Below, in pieces: positions 22,760-30,856 of a stretch of 34,961 nucleotides of DNA. The translations under genes and the position numbers were made by a program. The stretch's first letter is position 1. Each line of letters opens with the position of its first letter. Source of the stretch: Streptomyces triticisoli (GTDB lineage: Bacteria; Actinomycetota; Actinomycetes; Streptomycetales; Streptomycetaceae); assembly GCF_003270085.1 (NCBI RefSeq), contig NZ_QFDQ01000128.1:1-34961 (forward strand). The letters are read 5' to 3'. The notes under the pieces were generated by a model, which saw nothing but the letters and a program-made list of their open reading frames with translations, was not told where the DNA came from and made no database searches.

Positions 22760-24124
22760 ATGCCCCGCCCCCTGCGGGTAGCCATCGTCGGAGCCGGCCC
22801 CGCCGGGATCTACGCCGCCGACGCCCTGCTCAAGTCCGACGTCGCCGCCGAGCCGGGCGTGTCCATCGACCTCTTCGAGCGCATGCCGGCCCCGTTCGGC
22901 CTGATCCGCTACGGCGTCGCCCCCGACCACCCCCGGATCAAGGGCATCATCACCGCGCTCCACCAGGTGCTCGACAAGCCGCAGATCCGGCTCTTCGGCA
23001 ACGTCGACTACCCGGGCGACATCGGCCTGGACGACCTGCGCGCGTTCTACGACGCCGTGATCTTCTCCACCGGCGCGACGGCCGACCGGGCGCTGCCCAT
23101 TCCCGGCGTCGACCTCGACGGCTCCTACGGCGCCGCCGACTTCGTCTCCTGGTACGACGGGCACCCGGACGTGCCGCGCACCTGGCCGCTGACCGCGCAG
23201 AAGGTCGCCGTCCTCGGGGTCGGCAACGTCGCCCTCGACGTGGCCCGCATCCTCGCCAAGACGGCGGACGAGCTGCTGCCGACCGAGATCCCGCCGAACG
23301 TCCACGACGGGCTGAAGGCCAACAGGGCACGGGAGATCCACGTCTTCGGCCGGCGCGGCCCGGCGCAGGCGAAGTTCAGCCCGATGGAGCTCAGGGAGCT
23401 CGACCGCTCCCCCAGCATCGAGGTCATCGTCGACCCCGAGGACATCGACTACGACGAGGGCTCCATCGCCACCCGGCGCGGCAACAAGCAGGCCGACATG
23501 GTCGCCAAGACGCTGGAGAACTGGGCGATCCGCGACGCCGGCGACCGGCCGCACAAGCTGTTCCTGCACTTCTTCGAGTCCCCGGCCGAGATCCTCGGCG
23601 AGGACGGCCGCGTCGTCGGGCTGCGCACCGAGCGCACCGCGCTCGACGGCACCGGCAACGTCAAGGGCACCGGCACCTTCAAGGACTGGGACGTCACCGC
23701 CGTCTACCGTGCCGTGGGCTACCTCTCCGACCAGTTGCCCAAGCTGCCCTGGGACCTGGAGTCGGGCACCGTTCCCAACGAGGGCGGCCGGATCGTCGCC
23801 GCGACCGGCGAGCACGTGCGGTCCACGTACGTCACCGGCTGGATCCGGCGCGGCCCCGTGGGCCTGATCGGCCACACCAAGGGCGACGCCAACGAGACGG
23901 TCGCCAACCTGCTCGACGACTTCGCGAACGGCCGCCTGCACACGCCCGCCTCCCCCGCCCCCGAGGCCGTCGACGCCTTCCTCGCCGAGCGCGACGTCCG
24001 CTTCACCACCTGGGACGGCTGGTACCGGCTGGACGCCGCGGAGAAGGCCCTGGGCGAACCGCAGGGCCGGGAGCGCGTGAAGATCGTCGGACGCGAGGAC
24101 ATGCTCCGCGCGAGCGGCGCGTAG
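22760..24124 (+). CDS. FprA-type ferredoxin-NADP+ reductase
   Basis: A 454-residue flavoenzyme of the adrenodoxin reductase/FprA type, which moves electrons between NADPH and ferredoxins, for example to supply cytochromes P450. The FAD motif is VAIVGAGPAGIYAADALL (Gly11, Gly13, Gly16), followed by ERMPAPFGLIRYGVAPDH, the family signature. The NADP-binding site is VAVLGVGNVALDVARIL with HVFGRRGPAQAKFS downstream, and GWIRRGPVGLIGHTKGDA near the C-terminus is a further conserved element. Length and order match Mycobacterium FprA. ATG at 22760 has GAAGGGA eight bases upstream. No ferredoxin or P450 gene is adjacent. An iron box immediately upstream suggests iron-responsive control. Confidence 0.95.
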   Translation: MPRPLRVAIVGAGPAGIYAADALLKSDVAAEPGVSIDLFERMPAPFGLIRYGVAPDHPRIKGIITALHQVLDKPQIRLFGNVDYPGDIGLDDLRAFYDAVIFSTGATADRALPIPGVDLDGSYGAADFVSWYDGHPDVPRTWPLTAQKVAVLGVGNVALDVARILAKTADELLPTEIPPNVHDGLKANRAREIHVFGRRGPAQAKFSPMELRELDRSPSIEVIVDPEDIDYDEGSIATRRGNKQADMVAKTLENWAIRDAGDRPHKLFLHFFESPAEILGEDGRVVGLRTERTALDGTGNVKGTGTFKDWDVTAVYRAVGYLSDQLPKLPWDLESGTVPNEGGRIVAATGEHVRSTYVTGWIRRGPVGLIGHTKGDANETVANLLDDFANGRLHTPASPAPEAVDAFLAERDVRFTTWDGWYRLDAAEKALGEPQGRERVKIVGREDMLRASGA

Positions 24125-24135
24125 CCGCCGTCCGG

Positions 24136-24894
24136 TCAGCCGCGGTCCGCGGTGACGTCTCCGTTGACGGTGGTCAGCGTCATGGTGCGGCCGGGCGGTG
24201 CGCCTTCGGTGGGGACGGTGACGGCGGCACGGCCGTTCGCGGTGGTCGCCGTGACCCGGTAGGCGGGGGCCGCGTGCGGGACGGTGACGTGCACCGATCC
24301 GTTGGCGGTCGACGCGGTGACGCGGGACGGCGCCGCGGCGCAGCCGAGGGCGACGTCGCCGTTGACGGTCCCGGCGTGCAGCGACCCGGACCGCACCTGG
24401 GTGGCGCGCACCGAGCCGTTGCGGGTGACCAGACGTACGGCGGCACCGCGGCGCCCCGAACCGGCCACCGTGACATCGCCGTTGACGGTGGTCAGGTCCA
24501 GGGCCGCGGACACGCCGGCGACGTCGATGCCTGCGTCGCGGGCCGAGACGGTCACGGAGGTGTCCGCCGGTATCCCGACCCGAGGCATCCGGGGGCAGGG
24601 GCCGTCGCCGTGTGCCGGGCAGGACAGGTCCAGGACCCATGTGCCGTCGCGGTGGTACCAGCGGTGGGTGACACCGCGCTGCACGGCGGCGCGGCCGGCG
24701 CCGGCGGGGCGCAGCCGCACACCGTTGGCGGTGGTGATCACCAAGCGTGTGCCCGGTGACGCGGCCGGCCCGCCGGCGGCCGTACCGGGGGTCGCGCTGC
24801 CGCCGTCGCCTCCGCACGCCGCTGCCAGTAGTACGGCCGCCGGCACAGTCACCGCCGCCCATACACGTGCCCGCGCGCCCTTCCACGACTCCAT
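24136..24894 (-). CDS. Beta-roll lipoprotein (DUF4097-like)
   Basis: A 252-residue secreted lipoprotein. The signal segment VWAAVTVPAAVLLAAAC ends in a lipobox (LAAAC), with Cys27 the lipidated residue. The mature part contains seven T-x-N-G turns: TANG 55-58, TVNG 136-139, TRNG 157-160, TVNG 176-179, TANG 196-199, TANG 218-221 and TVNG 242-245. The last six are spaced 19-24 residues apart, each followed by alternating hydrophobics, as in the putative adhesin DUF4097/DUF4098 beta-solenoid. A Cys pair (Cys92, Cys100) may form a disulfide. ATG at 24894 gives the proper signal peptide; an in-frame ATG at 24927 is possible. A consensus SigB-type promoter lies upstream. The function is not known. 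Confidence 0.85.
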   Translation of the reverse strand: MESWKGARARVWAAVTVPAAVLLAAACGGDGGSATPGTAAGGPAASPGTRLVITTANGVRLRPAGAGRAAVQRGVTHRWYHRDGTWVLDLSCPAHGDGPCPRMPRVGIPADTSVTVSARDAGIDVAGVSAALDLTTVNGDVTVAGSGRRGAAVRLVTRNGSVRATQVRSGSLHAGTVNGDVALGCAAAPSRVTASTANGSVHVTVPHAAPAYRVTATTANGRAAVTVPTEGAPPGRTMTLTTVNGDVTADRG

Positions 24895-25012
24895 GGAGGT
24901 GCGGTTTCCCCGCCCGGACGCGTCCATGTCACGACGGACGGGGCGTGCCCCTGAGCGGATGGCGGGCGACCCCGTCCGGCGGCCATGGTGGAAGCCCCGC
25001 GGGCCCCGTGCG

Positions 25013-25037
25013 GTACCCGCACGCCGGACGGGAACAC
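25013..25037 (-). promoter_or_regulatory. Consensus SigB-type promoter of the DUF4097-like gene
   Basis: On the minus strand, GTGT (25037-25034), 15 bases and GGGTAC (25018-25013) match the consensus exactly, as in the sigma-factor promoter. The -10 is about 119 bases before the ATG at 24894. It lies close to the divergent YihY start at 25075. Confidence 0.45.
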
Positions 25038-25074
25038 CACGCGTGTTTGCGGCGAGCGGGGACACCCGGACAGC

Positions 25075-26193
25075 ATGAACCGTCTGCACCTCCCCGGTCA
25101 CCGGGATCACCCCACCGGCAAGGACGCCCGGACGCGCGACGAGGCCGACGGGCGAGTACGCGACCGCGACCCGGGATCGGGGGCCGAAACCGCTGAAACC
25201 GCCGAAACCGCCGGGCCCGACGCCGCGGCCGAACGGCACGCTCCCGAGTCGCCCACCGACCTGCCCGGCCGCTCGTGGCTCGCGGTCTTCCGCCGCGTCC
25301 TCAAGGAGTTCAAGGACGACGAGCTGACCGACCGCGCCGCCGCTCTGACGTACTACGGGGTGCTGTCACTGTTCCCGGCGCTGCTCGTGCTGGTCTCCCT
25401 GCTCGGCGTGGCCGGCAGGTCGGCCACCACGCAGGTGCTGGACAACCTGCAGAAACTCACGCCGGGCTCGGCGCGGGACATCATCTCGAACGCGGTGCAG
25501 CAGTTGCAGCACAACGCCGGCGTGGGCTCCGTGCTGGCGGTGGTGGGTCTGCTCGGCGCGATCTGGTCGGCCTCCGGGTACGTCGCGGCGTTCATCCGCT
25601 CCGCCAACGCGGTCTACGACATCCCCGAGGGTCGCCCCGTGTGGAAGGTGCTGCCGCTGCGGGTGGCGCTGACCGTGACCCTGATGGTGCTCGCCGTGGC
25701 CAGTGGCCTGATCGTCGTCTTCACCGGATCCCTCGCCCGGCATGCGGGCACCGCGCTCGGCATGGGGGACGCGGCGCTGACCGCCTGGTCCATCGCGAAG
25801 TGGCCCGTCCTGGTCCTCCTGGTCACCATGATGATCGCGCTGCTGTACTGGGCCGCGCCCAACGCCAGGGTCCGCGGCTTCAGGTGGATCACCCCGGGCA
25901 GCCTGCTCGCCCTGCTGATCTGGATGGCCGCCTCGGCCGGCTTCGCCTTCTACGTGGCGAACTTCGGCTCGTACAACAAGACGTACGGCACTCTGGCGGG
26001 CGTCATCATCTTCCTCGTGTGGCTGTGGGTGACCAATCTGGCCATTCTGCTGGGCCTGGAGTTCGACGCCGAGATGGCGCGTCAGCGCGTGATCGACGGC
26101 GGGCATCCGGCGGACGACGAGCCGTATGTGCAGCCCCGGGACACCCGCGCCTGGGACGAGCAGGACCAGCGGCGCATGGACGAGGGCTGCTGA
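25075..26193 (+). CDS. YihY/BrkB-family inner membrane protein
   Basis: A 372-residue protein of the YihY/virulence factor BrkB family. After a polar, acidic N-terminus (about 1-70, with a short AET repeat near residues 39-45) comes the family signature DDELTDRAAALTYYGVLSLFPALLVLVSLLG. Six transmembrane helices follow, with RSANAVYDIPEGRP in the first loop and YNKTYGTLAGVIIFLVWLWVTNLAILLGLEFDAE near the C-terminus. Despite an old annotation as RNase BN, the family is a membrane protein of uncertain function. ATG at 25075 is chosen because the frame upstream is open but not family-like. It is divergent from the DUF4097-like lipoprotein gene. Confidence 0.94.
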   Translation: MNRLHLPGHRDHPTGKDARTRDEADGRVRDRDPGSGAETAETAETAGPDAAAERHAPESPTDLPGRSWLAVFRRVLKEFKDDELTDRAAALTYYGVLSLFPALLVLVSLLGVAGRSATTQVLDNLQKLTPGSARDIISNAVQQLQHNAGVGSVLAVVGLLGAIWSASGYVAAFIRSANAVYDIPEGRPVWKVLPLRVALTVTLMVLAVASGLIVVFTGSLARHAGTALGMGDAALTAWSIAKWPVLVLLVTMMIALLYWAAPNARVRGFRWITPGSLLALLIWMAASAGFAFYVANFGSYNKTYGTLAGVIIFLVWLWVTNLAILLGLEFDAEMARQRVIDGGHPADDEPYVQPRDTRAWDEQDQRRMDEGC

Positions 26194-26316
26194 GCCACCC
26201 GACCGCGCGGCCGGCGCCGTCGGCGTGGCGGGACGGGCGTCGACCCCGCTGGATCGGGCATGATCCGGCGTGGCGATACTGAACGTGCATGCCGTCCCCC
26301 GCCCGCAGATTGGCTC

Positions 26317-27540
26317 ATGTCGAACTCTCCCTCCCCCCGTCCCCCGGCCCCGCCCACGGTGTGGCCGGCCCGCGGCCGCCATGAAGGGCCGGCCGCGGAG
26401 GACGTCGTACGACGTCGCCTGAAGCGGCTCCAGGCCGACGGCGTCCTCCAGGACCACCTCGTGCCGGAGGACTCCGACCCCGCCCGCGAGCCCGTCTTCG
26501 AGGCCCGCTGGCTCGCGCCCGGCGAGGTGACTGTACGGGCCCGGCTCGCCCTGTCGCCCCCGCACGGCTCCGGGTCCGGACCGGCGCGGGAGTGGGTGCT
26601 GATCGCGGAGGCGGAGCAGCCCTGGGATCCTCGGTGGCCCTCCCCCGCGGCCATGTTCTGGCCGCGGGGGCCCGACGCCGGCTGGGACCGTGAAGCCGTC
26701 ACGGGCCTGCGGCTCGGGGACGTCAACTCCCTGCCCGACGACGACAAGGAGCTCAGGCGCGTCCTGAAGCACGCGGTGCGGGACACCTGGGCCGTCCACG
26801 TCGTCGTGCACGAGGCCATGACGCCGGACGAGCGCGGCCGGCTGTCGCTGGTGCGGCTGCTGCCGGAGGGGCTGCGGCACCGGGTCGTGGAGCACCGCGC
26901 CGCGCCGCACCGGTTCCGGGCCGTCAACTGGGTGCTGGACGACTTCGGCGCCCGGGTGCCCCGCGGCGGCGCCGTCGTCCTGCCCGGCAGCCCGGCGGCG
27001 CCCGGCTACGACGCGGGCGGGTTCTCCGTGCGCAGTGTCTTCCTGGACGGCACGGAGCCCACGGAAGTCCTCGACGCGATCACGCGGTTCGCCGCGCTGC
27101 CCCGGCCCCTGCCGGACGGCGCCGACGAGGCGCTGACCGCGCTGCGCGAGGAGTGGCACCTGATGACCATGGAGGAGGAACTCGCCCGCGCGCGTGACCT
27201 CGCCGCCATGTACGCCGAGGCCCTGGAAGCGATGACGAAGTCCCGGGATCTGTACCGGGAGGCCGCCGAGCGGGCCCACGAGGCGCTCGCCGTGTACCGG
27301 GAGGCGGAGGCCGGGGGCGCGCTGCCCGCGAGGAGGCAGGGCCGTACGTCCGCGGGGTCGCCCTTCCAGCAGCTGGCCCGCGGCTTCGGACGCCTGAAGG
27401 ACACGGCCCTGTCGCTGCGTCCCGGCACCGGCCCGGACGGGACCTCCCAGGAGAGAGCGGCCTCCCCGGCCGGCGACGGCTCCGGGGACGCCGCCGAGTC
27501 CCCCTCCGCCGGGTTCACACGGCCCCGGCCCGGTGACTGA
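26317..27540 (+). CDS. Conserved hypothetical protein with C-terminal coiled coil
   Basis: I do not recognise a named family for this 407-residue protein. Residues about 25-265 form a mixed alpha/beta region with no catalytic motif I can name (for example DVVRRRLKRLQADGVLQDHL and VLKHAVRDTWAVHVVVHEAM). Residues about 277-332 are strongly heptad-like and Glu/Ala-rich, predicting a coiled coil (EELARARDLAAMYAEALEAM and following). The last 70 residues are low-complexity. No signal peptide or membrane helix is visible. The ATG at 26317 lacks a good Shine-Dalgarno, so the start is provisional; an in-frame ATG lies at 26260. Codon usage and the sustained compositional pattern argue for a real gene. 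It is convergent with the 27.6 kb membrane protein. Confidence 0.8.
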   Translation: MSNSPSPRPPAPPTVWPARGRHEGPAAEDVVRRRLKRLQADGVLQDHLVPEDSDPAREPVFEARWLAPGEVTVRARLALSPPHGSGSGPAREWVLIAEAEQPWDPRWPSPAAMFWPRGPDAGWDREAVTGLRLGDVNSLPDDDKELRRVLKHAVRDTWAVHVVVHEAMTPDERGRLSLVRLLPEGLRHRVVEHRAAPHRFRAVNWVLDDFGARVPRGGAVVLPGSPAAPGYDAGGFSVRSVFLDGTEPTEVLDAITRFAALPRPLPDGADEALTALREEWHLMTMEEELARARDLAAMYAEALEAMTKSRDLYREAAERAHEALAVYREAEAGGALPARRQGRTSAGSPFQQLARGFGRLKDTALSLRPGTGPDGTSQERAASPAGDGSGDAAESPSAGFTRPRPGD

Positions 27541-27554
27541 GCCCGGCCCGGGGC
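27522..27554. terminator. Possible hairpin spanning the 27540 stop
   Basis: GCCCCGG (27522-27528) pairs with CCGGGGC (27548-27554), and an inner CCCGG/CCCGG region can partly extend it. It lies between convergent genes and overlaps the plus-strand stop codon. Weak support. Confidence 0.35.
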
Positions 27555-27579
27555 GCGTTGCCCGGCGTGGACGAGGTGC

Positions 27580-28611
27580 TCACGGCACCGGCGGGTCGAC
27601 GGCCTGTGAGCCCAGTGCGGTCGGCTGGGGCGGGGGATGTCTCTCGGCCACCTGGACCATCAGCAGCAGCGTCAGTGCGGCCAGACAGGCCAGTGAGGCG
27701 CACACCGCGGTGAGCCCGGCGCTCCGCGGCGGCGCCACGGTGACCGCCAGCGCCCGGGTCAGCTCGGCCGAGGCGAACCGGCCTTCGAGGTAGCCGACGC
27801 CCGCGAGCACGGCGGGGAGCACCGCCCCGGCCACCAGGGCCACCACACCGGTGCGCAGGACCAGCACGAGGGCCAGTGCCCCGCACAGCCCCGACACGGC
27901 GAGGGCGAGGACACAGAGCGGGACGGACACGCCCTCCCACCGCACCGGGAAGTACGCCGCGCCGCACACCGCGAGCGCCGCCGCGGCGATCCAGCCGGGC
28001 CAGAAGACGGGGCGTCCCGCCCTCTCCTCAGGCTCGACGGTGGCCGGCGGCTCCTCCCCCGCGGCCTGTGCGGCGCACGGCTCGTCGTACGGCCCGTCGT
28101 GCCGCTCCCGGGCCAGCCGGCCGATCAGCTGCACGAGATCCTCGACCGTGCGGCCGGCGGTGGCCGCGCGGACCGCTTCCCGTGCGCAGTGCGGCTGCTG
28201 CGGTGGCCGGTGCAGCAGGGCCACCAGCCGGGTGACGTCCGCCACACAGCGGCTCGTGACCGCGGCGCGGATCGTGTCGTCGGCGCTGTCGGCCGGGCGC
28301 GGTGGCCGGGTGAGCTCGGCGACCAGACGGGCGACGTCCTCCACGGGCCGGTGCAGGGCGACCGCGCGCAGGGCGTGGCGGACGGCGTCGGCGTACGCGG
28401 GCTCACCCTCCAGGAGGGCGACGAGCCGGACGACCTCCTCCAGTGGCCGGTCGTCGACGGCGGCCCGGACCAGGCCACTGAGCGGATCACCGTCCGCGCT
28501 GTCGTCCTCCGCGCCTCCCACCGCGCCGCCGGGCGGCCCGGACCAGTGGATCTCCTCGGGGAAGGCGATGACGGACTGGTTCGACTGGGGTGGTGAGGTG
28601 CGGGTGGTCAT
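27580..28611 (-). CDS. Membrane protein with four exact 33-residue alpha repeats
   Basis: I do not recognise a named family. The 343-residue protein has two parts. The cytosolic N-terminal part carries four repeats of the form V-R-A-A-x4-R-x-V-E-D-V-x-R-L-V-A-L-L, starting at residues 48, 81, 114 and 147, an exact 33-residue period suggesting a small helical solenoid. The C-terminal part (about 202-322) has about four or five transmembrane helices (GWIAAAALAVCGAAYF, VPLCVLALAVSGLCGALAL, GVVALVAGAVLPAVLAGVGY, LTAVCASLACLAALTLLLM). ATG at 28611 has GAGGGAG eight bases upstream. It is divergent from the YkvA gene. The arrangement suggests a protein-binding sensor anchored in the membrane; this is inference. 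Confidence 0.8.
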   Translation of the reverse strand: MTTRTSPPQSNQSVIAFPEEIHWSGPPGGAVGGAEDDSADGDPLSGLVRAAVDDRPLEEVVRLVALLEGEPAYADAVRHALRAVALHRPVEDVARLVAELTRPPRPADSADDTIRAAVTSRCVADVTRLVALLHRPPQQPHCAREAVRAATAGRTVEDLVQLIGRLARERHDGPYDEPCAAQAAGEEPPATVEPEERAGRPVFWPGWIAAAALAVCGAAYFPVRWEGVSVPLCVLALAVSGLCGALALVLVLRTGVVALVAGAVLPAVLAGVGYLEGRFASAELTRALAVTVAPPRSAGLTAVCASLACLAALTLLLMVQVAERHPPPQPTALGSQAVDPPVP

Positions 28612-28830
28612 CTGTGCTCCCTCGCAGGGGTGCGGCCGCCCCCGCGCCCCCGAAGGCGACACGCCGTTTACCCTGACCATTACCGGGGGCGCTCCGCCGG
28701 CGCACCACCGGTGCGGGGCACTCGGGTGACCCCGTCCGGCGGTCATGGGAACGCGGCGACCGGGCATCCTGAAGGAACAGCTGCCGACGAACAGTGCGAC
28801 AGGGCAGTACGGCAGGAAGGGGCGTGACCC

Positions 28831-29172
28831 GTGGACTCCACCGAGAAGGTGCTGCTCGTGGCCGCAGTGCTCGCGGCCGTCGTGCTCGGCGTGGCCGTCG
28901 CCCTGCTCGTGCGGCTGGTGCGCACCCGGCGCGATCTGCGCCGCGCCGGCCTTCCGACGGGGCCGCGCTGGGTCTTCTGGGGTGCCGTCGCGTATCTGAT
29001 CCTGCCGACGGACCTGCTGCCCGACCCGGTGTACCTGGACGACATCGGTGTCCTGCTCCTGGCGCTGCGCTCGCTGCACGCAGCCGGAGGTGAACGGCTG
29101 CCCGTCCCGGCACGTCGAACGGGACGTTCCGGGCGTCGCGGACACGTGGACGCCAACGACTACGCTCCGTAA
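28831..29172 (+). CDS. YkvA family (DUF1232) small membrane protein
   Basis: A 113-residue protein with an N-terminal transmembrane helix (VLLVAAVLAAVVLGVAVALLV) followed by the DUF1232/YkvA core WVFWGAVAYLILPTDLLPD with the invariant PxDLLPD, then PVYLDDIGVLLLAL. YkvA proteins are small membrane proteins whose molecular function is not established. The C-terminal 30 residues are basic. The GTG start at 28831 has AGGAAGGGG upstream. It is divergent from the repeat membrane protein and precedes the graspetide locus by about 120 bp; there is no sign that it belongs to that locus. Confidence 0.9.
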   Translation: MDSTEKVLLVAAVLAAVVLGVAVALLVRLVRTRRDLRRAGLPTGPRWVFWGAVAYLILPTDLLPDPVYLDDIGVLLLALRSLHAAGGERLPVPARRTGRSGRRGHVDANDYAP

Positions 29173-29293
29173 GGAAACCATTCACCCGTTCGATTCGTAT
29201 AAGTGGTCGGGAACCTGAAAAAAGTCAGCGGGCCAAGCGACGCCGCAAGGACGACCACCGCTTGATCGCGGCTGCACCGACAGGGGAGAGACG

Positions 29294-29485
29294 ATGCAAC
29301 CGTTCGCGCTCAACTACGCACGTCCGGCAGTGGAATGCAAAGCGACCACGCCGTACGTCTATGACTCCGGGCTGCAGTTGAACGTCACCACGGACGGACG
29401 GATCGCCGCATCCGACCACGCGCTTCTCAGGGAGCTGGGCACCACGACCTCCACCGCGGGCTCCAAGACGCACTTCGACGACTGA
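29294..29485 (+). CDS. Putative graspetide (ATP-grasp RiPP) precursor peptide
   Basis: A 63-residue peptide that looks like the precursor class targeted by SAV_5884-type ATP-grasp maturases (TIGR04186-like). The leader has PFALNYARP (residues 3-11) and YVYDSGLQLNVTTDG (21-35), the pattern of that group. The C-terminal core region (about 49-63) is GTTTSTAGSKTHFDD, rich in Thr/Ser (50-54, 57, 59) with two terminal Asp (62, 63), the residues joined by omega-ester links in graspetides. The ATG has GGGGAGAG six bases upstream. The maturase starts 15 bp after its stop. The upstream DNA contains a TATAAGT (29198-29204) that might be a -10 element. Family membership is strong by context; the core boundary and the ring pattern are inferred. 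Confidence 0.85.
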   Translation: MQPFALNYARPAVECKATTPYVYDSGLQLNVTTDGRIAASDHALLRELGTTTSTAGSKTHFDD

Positions 29486-29500
29486 ACACGGCCCGCGACG

Positions 29501-30484
29501 ATGACCGTACTGATCCTGACCGGCGAGGAGGACGTGACGGCGGACATGGTGGTGGTGCACCTGAACGCCTCCTCCGTCCCGGTGGTCCGGCTGGACCCGG
29601 CGGATCTGACCGCGGGCGTCGCCCTGTCGGGCGAGTACGTCCACGGCTCCTTCCGCGGCCATCTGTCCGCCGGCGGGCGGCTGGTGAGCGTGAACGGCCT
29701 GCGCTCGGTCTGGGTGCGCAGGCCGGGGGTTCCGGCGTCCCGGGCGGCGCAGTCCTCGGCGTGGCTGACCGAGGAGGCCTCGCAGGCCCTCTACGGGATG
29801 CTGCGCGGCTGCGCCGCCCGGTGGATGAACCATCCAGACGCGGCACGGCGCGCCCGGCACAAGCCCTGGCAGCTGCGGCTCGCCCAGCGCAGCGGCCTGC
29901 CCGTACCGGCCACCTTGATCACCACGTTCCCGCAGGCCGCCCGGGAGTTCGCCGAACGCTTCCCGGACCTGGTGGTCAAGCCGGTCTCCGGCGCGCATCC
30001 GCAGGAGCCGCCGAGGGCGGTGCCGACCAGCCGGGTCGCGCCGGACACGGACTTCGGCGCGGTGGCCTACGGCCCCACCCTGCTGCAGCGCAGGGTGGCC
30101 AAGCGCGCCGACATCCGGCTGACCGTCGTCGGCGACACGCTGCTGGCCGCCCGCAAGGCGACCCCGGCGGACGCCGACCCCGACGAGGTGGACGTCCGGT
30201 TCGCCACGTCCGATATGCCGTGGCTGCCCACCGAGGTGCCGCCGCGGGTGGCCGCGGCCGTGCGCACCTATCTGCGGGAGGCCGAACTGGTCTACGGCGC
30301 CTTCGACTTCGCCGAGGACGCGGACGGGACGTGGTGGTTTCTGGAGTGCAACCAGTCCGGGCAGTTCGGATTCATCGAGGTGGAGACCGGCCAGCCGATC
30401 GCCCGCACCATCGCCGAGTGGCTGGCCCGCCCCACCCCCGAGGACCGCGATCACGTCAAGGGCAGGCGCACGGTGGCTCCTTGA
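29501..30484 (+). CDS. ATP-grasp ribosomal peptide maturase (SAV_5884-type)
   Basis: A 327-residue ATP-grasp ligase of the MvdD-like group that forms side-chain ester or amide crosslinks in graspetide precursors. The N-terminal part (1-115) is the peptide-binding region (VLILTGEEDVTADMVVVHLN, VWVRRPG, then WMNHPDAARRARHK). The ATP-grasp fold follows, with Lys121, Lys160 (LVVKPVSG), the LQRRVAKRADIRLTVVG strand and the metal motif FLECNQSGQFGFIE (Glu282, Asn284). This motif and the adjacent precursor define the locus. The ATG follows the precursor stop by 15 bp, implying one operon. The methyltransferase that usually completes such loci (TIGR04188-type) is not present; the next gene is on the other strand. 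Confidence 0.9.
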   Translation: MTVLILTGEEDVTADMVVVHLNASSVPVVRLDPADLTAGVALSGEYVHGSFRGHLSAGGRLVSVNGLRSVWVRRPGVPASRAAQSSAWLTEEASQALYGMLRGCAARWMNHPDAARRARHKPWQLRLAQRSGLPVPATLITTFPQAAREFAERFPDLVVKPVSGAHPQEPPRAVPTSRVAPDTDFGAVAYGPTLLQRRVAKRADIRLTVVGDTLLAARKATPADADPDEVDVRFATSDMPWLPTEVPPRVAAAVRTYLREAELVYGAFDFAEDADGTWWFLECNQSGQFGFIEVETGQPIARTIAEWLARPTPEDRDHVKGRRTVAP

Positions 30485-30487
30485 CCA

Positions 30488-30503
30488 CAGGCACGCCGTG
30501 CCA
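30488..30503. repeat. 16-bp repeat, left copy
   Basis: CAGGCACGCCGTGCCA starts four bases after the maturase stop codon and is identical to a copy at 30857-30872. It contains the inverted arms GGCACG and CGTGCC. Together the two copies bracket the DUF5133 gene. Confidence 0.7.
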
Positions 30504-30562
30504 CGAAAAGGCCCGGCGAAAGCCCGCGAGCCCCCGCCCGCCTGCCCTTGCCCGCGCGGACG

Positions 30563-30820
30563 TCAGACGGCCAGGGGCAGGCCGCCCTCGCCGTCCGTCT
30601 CCGTGGCGGCCTCCGCCGGCCGAGCCGGGGCGAGCAGCAGTGCGTCCGCCTTGCCGATCGCGTCGTCGATGCTGGTGGTGCCCATCATGACGCACAAGGT
30701 GTAGCTGACGTCCGCCAGTTCCCGGGCCGTCTCGGCCCGCTCCCTCTCCGCCTGAGCGATCTTCAGCGATGCGTACCGAGTCAGCAACGTCCTGACGACC
30801 TTCGGGTCCGGAATCAGCAC
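30563..30820 (-). CDS. DUF5133 family protein
   Basis: An 85-residue soluble protein of the Streptomyces DUF5133 group. It begins MLIPDPKVVRTLLTRYASLKIAQAERE and contains the family core ELADVSYTLCVMMGTTSIDDAIGKAD. The function is unknown; these small proteins recur beside regulatory and secondary-metabolism genes. The GTG start at 30820 follows GAGAGGGG. It is convergent with the graspetide maturase. A 16-bp element identical to one beyond its stop lies 37 bases upstream of its start. Confidence 0.87.
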   Translation of the reverse strand: MLIPDPKVVRTLLTRYASLKIAQAERERAETARELADVSYTLCVMMGTTSIDDAIGKADALLLAPARPAEAATETDGEGGLPLAV

Positions 30821-30856
30821 GGAGCGCCCCTCTCTCGATTTTTGCTGCTCATGCCC

